From Selaginella moellendorffii (taxonomy: Eukaryota; Streptophyta; Lycopodiopsida; Selaginellales; Selaginellaceae): 64,000 nucleotides of DNA. The position numbers and the translations under genes are program-made. Positions 11,262 to 20,120 of this stretch are shown here, piece after piece (within the stretch, counting starts at the first letter, position 1; each line of letters opens with the position of its first letter). The notes under the pieces were generated by a model. It had not been told where the DNA came from, ran no database searches, and saw only the letters and a program-made list of their open reading frames with translations. Location: positions 265,718 through 329,717 of the forward strand of contig NW_003314297.1 in assembly GCF_000143415.4 (NCBI RefSeq). The letters run 5' to 3'.

Positions 11262-13414
11262 TCAGACTGTTATTTTTTGCCTCCAACGCCTATATAATAA
11301 TCTTGGAATTTCATCACTCTCCACACTATCAGGATTTAAACCCAATAGTAATGCCATCTCTTCTCTAATACGTCCACGCTCATGTTCAGTGGTCGAAGAA
11401 CCCATCCGGTTGAGCAGATTATGGAGATGCGGATAGTGCTTGGCTAAACAATATACATGCCATAAATGATGACTGGTGTCTGTCCGATCAAATGGCTTCT
11501 GATATACCGTTCTATCTGCCATTTGGTTGATTTCTGCAGCCACCTCCTGGACTGGCCGGTTCTCTATCACCATCGCTCCAAGCCGTTTTGCAAGGTCCCC
11601 CAGAACATATGGTTTCTTCTCCCTAGTTTCCATACTGCAAGAGATGGGGTGCACTGCATATGTGTGCATGTTCGCTGCAGTTTTAATCGGCGAGTCATCG
11701 ATGATAAGGATTTCACTTGACCTAGCAGTCCGGTTCATCACTACAGCCTCTGGCTTGATGAAGATGGGCTTGCTACCCCTCACATGGACTATAGTCAAGC
11801 AATCCTCCTGCGTTAGGAGAAAGTCAAATGGTAATATTACTCGTGTCTGATCGTGCATCATCTGTAGCAATGTTAATGCATTGTGGCGCATCATGGATGT
11901 CCAAACTCCCAATTGCAAATTGAACCCGGCCCTTTGTTTTAAGTGTTGCATGGTCATTATTAGATTTTGCAGTTTCTCCCGTGTGATTAATGTGAATCTG
12001 TCTCTTTTGACCAACTTGCGACTGCAGGCTTTGGAGGGTGTAGTGACATTCGAGGATGAGCCACACTCATGGGAGAAAAGGACACCGTTCAGATAAAAAA
12101 CGATACAGTACCTTCGCCGTGACTCTGAAATGAAATGCGTCAGCATAAAAAATGGTACAAATCAATTTTACCATCTACAATATTAGCGAATGGTGCTCCT
12201 GATGGTCGTTGAGAGGGTTTTGGTCGAGGAAACGTGAAGGGCAGAAATACTCTCCTCTGCAATGTGGGGTCAATCGCATCCGATGGCGTGTGGGCACATG
12301 CCATTTCAGCTGTAGACTCTGGTACAATTGGCTCAACAGTGGCATGGGGTGGTTCCGATGGCGTGTGATCACACGCCATTTCAGCTAGTGCCTCCGTTGG
12401 CAAAGTGGACATGACCGAACAGGCAGCAGGGGCGGTGTAGGGAGGTTCCAACGGCGCATAGTCAGACGATTGGGCACACGTTGAGTCCGTTGGAAATGAG
12501 GATACGACCGGCTCGGCGGCTGGGGCGGCCTCATGCAGGTCCAATGGCGCCTGGTCACCGTCAGTTGGATACGTGGACAAGATTGACTCAGTGGTATGGG
12601 CAGCATCAAGTGGAGCGTGGTCAGCTTGCTTGGCGTTGATATGGATAGTAGCCTCCACCAGCTCTGATGACTCTTGCAGGCAAGTAGAGTCCACTGGCGG
12701 ATCCATATGCATGTCCAAATATCTCCCTTCGATTGAGATGGTATCCTCCCTACTGGCTACTAAAAACAAACTCATTAGCACATTGAATCGACTATACTGT
12801 ATTTACCATCAACTGCTATTGAGGAACTAGGACCGATATCACTTGGGTGCACTGCTGATTCTGAAGGATTGGACATACGTTTCGACCCTTGCTTGGCACT
12901 ATCCTTCCTCGACACTAAAGGCTAGAGTTTGTATCTTAATTCAACTGAATAATCTCTACTTACCATTTGCTTTGCAACCTACATGGACAATGTTAGAAAT
13001 GGTAAAAGGTTAGGAATGGATGTACTATTATTTACCTGATGGTTTGTCTTGTATGACCTTCCTCCGCTGCTCTTTGGCCACCTCAGGCTGGCCATCGTCA
13101 TCATCATCGTCGTCGTCGTTATTGTGATCGTCACCATTGTGAGGACCATCCAAGTCCTCTTTGTCCTCCTCTTCTTCGTCCTCCTCTTCTTTGTCCTCCT
13201 CTTCGTCCTTCTGCTCTTCCTGCTCATTATCTTTCTCTGGCCCCTCATCCCCCTCCTGCATTTCTTCCATAGGCTGCTCAGGCTGGATGGCTTGTTCTTC
13301 CAAGACCATCTTGGGAAAATCATCTGGCCGAGTCTCCATCTCAAAATACAAGACATCCATAGCCTGTTTTAGTGTGTGACCTAGGACCATATCCTCACCC
13401 GACTGTCTTAACAT
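11262..13414 (-). CDS. FCP1/NIF-like HAD domain protein, probably catalytically dead
   Basis: Exons 13036-13414, 12964-12978 (a 15-nt microexon), 12807-12914, 12172-12759 and 11262-12124 join in frame with no stop, giving 650 residues. The start is the first in-frame ATG (13414) after an upstream stop. An N-terminal region is rich in Asp/Glu runs (residues about 45-110), followed by a Ser/Pro/Thr repeat region containing two AEMACxHTPS units encoded by palindromes. The C-terminal domain (about 360-600) resembles FCP1-like HAD phosphatases: IVFYLNGVLFS at motif I, LQLGVWTSMMRHNA at motif II, and LIIDDSPIKTA at the last motif. Both motif I aspartates (usual DxDG or DxNG) appear as Tyr and Asn, so phosphatase activity is unlikely. 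It is probably host-derived cargo of the element. Confidence 0.75.
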
Positions 13415-13627
13415 GGTTTCTGCACCCCCTAGCCAACCAACAGAGTCGGACCCGAGACTCCCCTGATACCAAATGTAGGCTCCTGAGTTTGGACTTCCCG
13501 AGAGGTCACCCAGCCCAGTACTATTCAAACCCAAGGACGTGTAACTCCAACTATACCAAGACCCTTAACCGATGGGAAAAGGGGGTGCACTCTTATTCAT
13601 GGGCCCTTTCCCTCTATATTTGAACCC
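13415..13627. promoter_or_regulatory. gap between the two minus-strand element genes
   Basis: 213 bp between the stop of the ParB-like gene and the ATG of the HAD-like gene, both on the minus strand. It must hold the 3' end of one gene and the 5' leader of the other. No palindrome copy lies here. Confidence 0.4.
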
Positions 13628-16600
13628 CTATGGATCGTCTCTCGAGTCGTTCCCTTTTGCTGCTTCCACCGACGACTGTCCAACGTGCTTTTGCTTTTTA
13701 TGACCACTGTCAGTTTGAGCTTGGCTGGTGCTTGCCTGTTTTGCCTTTGAAGAAGTGTCTCCTGCAAGGAATGGCATGAGACCACACGCCATTGCAAATA
13801 TAATTTGTACCTCCTTTTTTCCTATTGCTTGTCTGTTTGTCCTTCTTCGATGCGCCACCAGTGCGCTTTTCAGTCCTCGTGTCTGAATATTCACAAAGAT
13901 CTATAATCAAAATGGCGTGAGGCCTCACGTGACCTTACCTTGTGCAGGTTGTGAGCTCGGCCCAACATGGGTATCTTCAACAGTAGCTGTTAACGCCGTT
14001 TCAGCATCTGGGGGTGGCCACGCTCCTGCATACAGAGCTTGTGAGATAACATTTAAACTTAAAGTGCGTACTCACCAGGTTCGTAGAGAAGATACTGTTT
14101 TTCTTTGGCAACTGTAATTATATGCTCCATTGAAGTCACCTCTTCAATGGAGTTTGTCACCGCAACACACGGGACACCCTTGAGTAGTGCGGCTCGAAAG
14201 AATAGTCCGCCGCAGTTGTACTCGACAACGCATTTGCCCTTGGAGTCGGAAGCAGGTGACCCACCCGCTATTGCGTTGAAGACCCAACTGAGCATTTCCC
14301 ATGCTGCACCTGGAGCTTTCTCTGGATTCGAAAGCTCCATAGCCGTCTTCAGTTCCTTAGGCACGGGTAAATTGACCTCCCTCAGATCAATTCGATCGGC
14401 CTTGTCGAATGAAGCTGGGAAGTCACTCCAGTCCCACTCTGCTGCAGGACTAATAACAAGGGCGAGTGTGAAGATGCGGACATTCGTCGGTATCTTCTTC
14501 TTAGCCATTATCCCATGGATCTCCTGCATCTCCTTGCCTTTCAACTGAGCCTTCACCTCGTTCAAGGCCTTCTAGAACTTGTGATAGGATTCGGAGTCGT
14601 AGATCATATAGTGGACTGAAGATTCCACCTCCGCAAGTCCCACCATTAAGTCAATGATGGAGCTGACTTCGTCTGCATGAGTGATCTCCTCGTTTGTGAA
14701 GTCCATCACACAAAAGATGTTCTTGACCTGCTCATCTCCGCAGGAAACGATGCTCCTCCACCTTTGATCCTCATCCGAATTCACGTATACCCGGTAAGGT
14801 TCTCGATAGGCCTCTACTGCGGGGTCGAGCTGTTTCTGAAGCCAGCAGTCGACATCCCTCTTAATGAAATTTGGATACTGATCCAACTTCTCAGCTTTAC
14901 TTTTCGTGGCATCCCGTAGCAGATCGATGAACTTGGGGGCCCCTTTCACGTACTCGTCGATGTCTTCATTTGACAACTCCAGCTCTTCCATCATCTCTTG
15001 CGTGGTGTCGATGCTCACCCTCTCCACGGCCACTTGCTCGAAGATCCAATCCTTCAATAGTGCACGAGCTCTCAGAGTCGTGCACAAGTCCTCGTATGTC
15101 ACAATATGGCCGGGAGTCATTTTGGTCTTGTTGAAGACTACCTCACCACGTAGAAGAGCATTAGCCACTGTTAGAAGGTCGTCGTCGTCTAGAGACCGCG
15201 AGAAACGCAAGGCGTTGAGCTTCAAATCATTGGGCTTCCGGCCGTCCTCCACACCCATTGAGTTTAGCAACTCCCCGTCATGGTACCTCCTCAGCACATC
15301 TACCCATTTGTCAAAAACAACTTTTGTCGCGAGTAGAATGTTATGGATGCTAAGTGTGTCATTGACCCCCAGTGTTTTCGAGAGAAGACTCGAGAATTCC
15401 TGCAATGGAAATGGCGTGAGGTCACATGCTATGCCACATGCAACGAGGCTTACCTGCTAGGCGCTAGTTGCTAGTGCACGTCCTTGTCCTGGTTTTTGTG
15501 GCTTCTTCAGTTGAACCCAGAGCTTCCGTGTTCGTGCCAATGTCTCGTGCAGACCCGATTTGTAGCACGTTTCTTGCTTGACATTCTGCGCGTAGGAGAT
15601 GTATATGATAGATCGGAGGGGCGAGTTGCCTTTTATCAGGCAGACAACTCTTGTCTTGAAGACTTTCTTCACCTCCTCGCCCACCATAATATCCACAACT
15701 ATCTCTTGCATTGCCAAGCTAGAATGCTGCCCGGAGACAGCATAGAACCGGATGTTCTGATCGTCCAACACCTTCCTATTGATCAAGTCTGGAAACCTCG
15801 TCTCGCCCTTCATTGTTCGGTAGTAGGGGATCACGTCTGTGATGTCGGGTGTTACTAGACTTGCCAGCATCTTCTGCTTCAGTTTCTCCACCCACTCATC
15901 AGATACTAGCCTGTGGTTGTATTTGCTTTGGATGTCGATACGGCTCATGTCGATTGTATATACTTTGTTGGAATAGTAACAAGTACTATTATCTGCGACA
16001 ATTTTTGCTGCCTCTTCTTGCTCTTTCTGCTTTTTGCGGCTCTTCTTTTTGGTGGGTGTAGTGTTCGAACCCGAGGCAATGGCATCACCGAGTAGCTTCT
16101 TTTTTGGAGCAGGAGAGTCGGACGTCGGCTTGAGCTTGACCACCCTTTTTTGCTTCGGGGTAGTTTCCAGATCGACCCCCTTCCCCTTCGCTTCGCAAAC
16201 TGGAGGCACTCTCAACGGCTCAATGTTGGAATATAGTTTTTGAACATCGCCGTAGGTGAGGTCCGTGGATTCCATGTGATCTTCATAGACCTGCAACGTC
16301 TTTGAAATTGTGGGCCTCCTGGACAACCTCTCCCTAGCTCCCTCTAGGAATTCCTCATAGCTGCTGCCCCCCTCCGGGAAGCCGCTAGGATGTGCAAGGT
16401 GGATCTTGAAGGCGGATGCTGTCTCTACCACAAGTGCCAGTCCATATTCTTGCATGGAACTGCATGGAGTGTCTGTCACTTGGATGAGGATCCCCATGCA
16501 TTATTTTCTCCCACCATCTGTGTTGTACAGCCTCAGATCCTCGCCTTCCATCCCGAAAGTCCAACTGGTGAGCTCCTCCCCCTTCTCTACATCCACATTG

Positions 16601-16894
16601 ACAGTGGCTGGAAGAAGAATGCAATTCCTTGCCTGTTCAGAAATGCACAACAATTAGAGCTGACAGATGAAAAGCTAGCAACTGGAAATAACGTGAGGCC
16701 ACACGCCATTCACCACTACATCAGATGTCTTGAGGCTGCATCCTAAGATGGCGTGAGGCTACATGCCATCTGTAACCGGACTGCCATCGAGAGCCCAATC
16801 GGTGCATGCCAATGTTGCTACTGAATGGCATGTGGCCTTATGCCATTTTCTACTTGGCCTAAAAGACTTACCATTTGAAGCCGAATGGAGGCAT
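13628..16894 (-). pseudogene. ParB-like / methylase-like element protein, eight exons, three internal stops
   Basis: Exons 16872-16894, 16777-16820, 16714-16742, 15454-16632, 14076-15399, 13939-14025, 13811-13900 and 13628-13761 sum to 2910 nt (970 codons), and every junction keeps frame. Internal stops are TAA at 16501-16503, TAG at 15457-15459 and TAG at 14572-14574; each can derive from CAA or CAG by one C-to-T change. After a Lys-rich linker, a segment of about 80 residues (KVYTIDMSRIDIQSKYNHRL to FYAVSGQHSSLAMQEI) resembles the ParB/sulfiredoxin fold. Near the C-terminus, GKCVVEYNCGGLFFRAALLK followed by GVPCVAVT resembles motif I of an N6/N4 DNA methylase, with low certainty. Six of seven introns hold one palindrome. 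The first acceptor after exon 5 could instead be at 14037. Confidence 0.7.
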
Positions 16895-17520
16895 GACAAT
16901 CGAGGCCGGACTCGCTGGCGAATGTGCACTGTGTGTGCAGCGGATCGTAGCAGCAAGGCTACTCTGCCACTTACAGTTGGAGAGTGGCGTTGAAATCTCC
17001 CGGGACGCCAAGTGGGCTGCGTGTGGGTGGCGGAGTGGGCGGCGGAGTTGGCGGCGAAGTTACAAACTGGGTGTGTTTTGAAGTGGACGCCGATGCACAC
17101 GAGCGCAATGCGAGCGCGAGTGTGATGCAAGCGCGAGTGGACGCCGATGCACACGAGAAACCTGTAGAGAAGGTAGATGAGCGCGAATGTGAGCATGATC
17201 GCGAGTGTGCGAGCGCGAGTACGATGCAAAACCTAACCTCACACGCGCGAAATGTCACGACGGTTGGTAATCCCGCCACGTCATCATTCCTCGGACTTGG
17301 GCGCCACCATTAATTTCTAGATCGCCGCGCACATGCATGCACGTGAAATCCAAAAGAAATCCGCAACGTCATCATTCCTCGGACTGCATGCACGCAAAAT
17401 CCAAAAGAAAGATCATGATTGGGATATCATTTAATACCCTTGCTATATTTATACCATGCATGATTGGATATTCCAAAGCATCTTGTATTTCCAAAAATGC
17501 CAGATGTTCAGCTAAATAAA

Positions 17521-17962
17521 GAATGGTATACAATGTCCTTCTTAATGACCCTGCAAAGAAGCATCTCGATCGGACACCACATGAGACCACACGAGCCTTA
17601 CAATGTTTCAAGGGCATTTGCCATAGATCCGACCGTTATTTTGCTCCAAGATTCTACAGTTTGGTGTGCATTGACCTTTCCATCGACACTGCAAAGGGAC
17701 ATCATAATCAGATGCGGGATCACAAGAAACCAACTTCACTAACTCTGGTTTCACCAAGATCTACGTAAAGAGTTATGAAATGAAAGGACCCTCTCTATTG
17801 AAATGTGTTTATGGTCCTGACATATCAAAGGATTTTGCATCAAGTTCTGTATTTGCATGTTTATCAAGCTACTGAATTGCTAAACCCTAAACATGTGGCA
17901 AATGTTGCGTGAAGAAAGATGCCCTTTCTGGGCAAATGCTGTAAGAGGCAGATGCCGAGCAG
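17521..17962. repeat. block A, copy 1
   Basis: About 440 bp, nearly identical to 18366-18832. Both copies carry an 81-codon plus-strand frame (17523-17768 and 18368-18613) with only a few differences. Each also contains a palindrome-like core CATGAGACCACACG. Confidence 0.9.
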
Positions 17963-17965
17963 TTA

Positions 17966-18170
17966 CACGGTGAATAATCTTGGCGCGGATCGCTGACATG
18001 GCATGGCAAAGTTTGAATCACTGACATGGCACAGCTGGATCGAGGCAAGGACATGATGTAACAAAGTTCAACGTCCGACAGCAAAGTCTAGAAGCTACTC
18101 AGTTTGAAATTTGTCAGAGGAATTATAAGATCTGGTTTGTCAGAGGATTTGATGTGACGTTCAAGCGTGT
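17966..18170. repeat. block B, copy 1
   Basis: About 205 bp, nearly identical to 19231-19435. It starts with AATAATCTTGGCGCGGAT and ends with GATGTGACGTTCAAGCGTGT. Here it follows block A and precedes block C. Confidence 0.9.
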
Positions 18171-18365
18171 GGGCTCATGCAATTTTGATCCCAAAAAATG
18201 CACCAAAAAATGCTCGGCGTCATCTGGCGTTATCTCTTGAATGGCGTGGGGCCGCATGCCATTTTCAGGGGCACATAGGAGTATATTCCTAGAATATTCT
18301 AACATGCGCGAGATTTTTTTGAGTTTTCTGGAGATCCAACCGTTAGATCGCAACTAGATTTTACA

Positions 18366-18832
18366 GAATGGTATACAATGTCTTTCTTGATGACCTTGCA
18401 AAGAAGCATCTCGATCGGACACCACATGAGACCACACGAGCCTTACAATGTTTCAGGGGCATTTGCCATAGATCCGACCGTTATTTTGCTCCAAGAATTT
18501 ACAGTTTGGTGTGCATTGACCTTTCCATCGACACTGCAAAAGGACATCACAATCAGATGCGGGATCACAAGAAACTAACTTCACTAACTCTGGTTTCACC
18601 AAGATCTACGTAAGGAGTTATGAAATGAAAGGACCCTTTCTATTGAAATGTGTTTATGGTCCTAGGGGCATTGTGATATATCAAAGGATTTTGCATCAAG
18701 TTCTGTATTTGCATGTTTATCAAGCTACTGAATTGCTAAACCCTAAACCCTAAACCCTAAACATGTGGCAAATGCTGCGTGAAGAAAGATGCCCTTTCTG
18801 GGCAAATGCTGTAAGAGGCAGATGCCGAGCAG
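18366..18832. repeat. block A, copy 2, with added telomeric units
   Basis: Second copy of block A, about 25 bp longer. It gained extra CCCTAAA units at 18737-18761 and a short insertion near 18663. Confidence 0.9.
18737..18761. repeat. interstitial telomere-type repeat, three CCCTAAA units
   Basis: Three consecutive plant-type telomeric units occur in block A copy 2. Block A copy 1 has a single unit at the matching place (about 17881-17894), so the array expanded in one copy. Confidence 0.9.
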
Positions 18833-19230
18833 ATGTATCTCAAGCTAGCGAAGGGGACAAACGAAAGCTAGCTATAAACATGATGGGATGCAAATAGATT
18901 ACTAGGCTGGTCCTGCGAAAATCAAAAACCATAATTGAAAACATTGAAAATGCAAAAAGAAAGGTTTATAATATTTTTGAATTTTAAGAAACCAAAGGAA
19001 TGTAAGTAGGGCATGTGTTTGTAAGTTTAAAAATGCCTCAACCACTTAAATTCCCAAGTAAATAAAGCTGTTTCTATTTTTGGTACAGGTAAACTTTATA
19101 GTGTGTGGGCTCATGTAATTTTGAACCCAAAAATGCACCAAAAAATGCTCGACTAGCATTATTCTTTGAATGGCGTGTGGCCTTATATTGCCATAAATGG
19201 ACATACACACACAGCATAATTATTCCTTTA

Positions 19231-19435
19231 TACGGCGAATAATCTTGGCGCGGATCGCTAACATGGCATGGCAAAGTTCGAATCACTGACATGGCACAGC
19301 TGGATCGAGGCAAGGACATGATGTGACAAAGTTCAACCTCCGACAGCAAAGTCTAGAAGCTACTCAGTTTGAAATTTGTCAGAGGAATCATAAGATCTGG
19401 TTTGTCAGAGGATTTGATGTGACGTTCAAGCGTGT
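19231..19435. repeat. block B, copy 2
   Basis: Second copy of block B. It is preceded by a second block C (19101-19170, matching about 18168-18240), so the order of B and C differs between the two copies. Confidence 0.9.
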
Positions 19436-19544
19436 GTTATTTTTGAATTCTCGAACTCATTCCTAGGTCTATCATTTTTGTGCGCCGTGTTCTTGGTTCC
19501 GCTGAGCGCAGTGAGCGCTGCTTGTGTAAGCGGCGTTGTGAGCT

Positions 19545-19700
19545 GTGGTTTATGCGTCTACGAGCGGTTGCGGCATTGCGAGCGCCATTGCGAGCGGCAG
19601 TTTATGCGAGTGGCAGTTTGTACGAGTGGCGCTACGAGCAGTTGCGGTGTTGCGAGCGGCGCTACGAGTAGTTGCGGTGTTGCGAGCGGCACTGTCTTTG
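19545..19700. repeat. GC-rich minisatellite
   Basis: Degenerate tandem units related to TGCGAGCGGC. The clearest pair is a 30-bp unit repeated twice at about 19627-19690 (GGCGCTACGAG, then CAGTTGCGG, then TGTTGCGAGC). Confidence 0.8.
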
Positions 19701-20120
19701 GTGTGGCTACCGCTTCCTCTTGATATTCGGCACTTGTGCTTCCTGGTATGTTCACCATGGAATGGCTTAGGACCACATTTAGAAATGGCATGAGGCCACA
19801 TGCCATCTTGGGCCCTTGCAATTTCAATGAGTGACTAGTCACGCACACAAAAATATATATAGTTGCAGCAAGGCAAAAGGAATATAGCAACAGGCTAGCA
19901 GGGGCCAAAGATAGCGTGAGGCCTCATGCCATTAGTAGTACCACTAATGGCATGAGGGCTCATGCCAATTTTGTGAATGCAAAATTTCACATGGGTGTCA
20001 ATAGCATGTTTGAATAATGGCATATGGCCTCATGCTATTGAGGTTGTTTGGTATATTATGATTTATGCCATTCTCCAATCATTTTTTGTATGGTCTTAAC
20101 TTCTTTTTTGCACTTTCAAA

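Larger units (their letters stand above)
16895..20120. other. divergent, repeat-rich centre of the element
   Basis: Lies between the divergently transcribed ParB-like gene and transposase and must hold both promoters. It contains GC-rich simple repeats at 17030-17230 (GGCGGAGTGGGC-like and GCGAGTG-like units), duplicated blocks A, B and C, and a (CCCTAAA)3 run. It also contains a minisatellite at 19545-19700 and six palindrome copies (18241, 19170, 19785, 19911, 19947, 20017). Confidence 0.65.

Noticed and set aside
13415-13534. Starting the HAD-like gene at 13534
   Set aside because: The codon there is TTG, not ATG; the first in-frame ATG after the upstream stop is at 13414.
16759-17229. 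156-codon minus-strand frame upstream of the ParB-like gene
   Set aside because: Its translation is low-complexity Arg/His/Thr sequence produced by simple repeats, and it overlaps exons 1 to 3 of the reconstructed gene in another frame.
18737-18761. Chromosome end
   Set aside because: Only three telomeric units, embedded in a duplicated block with genes on both sides; this is an interstitial repeat.
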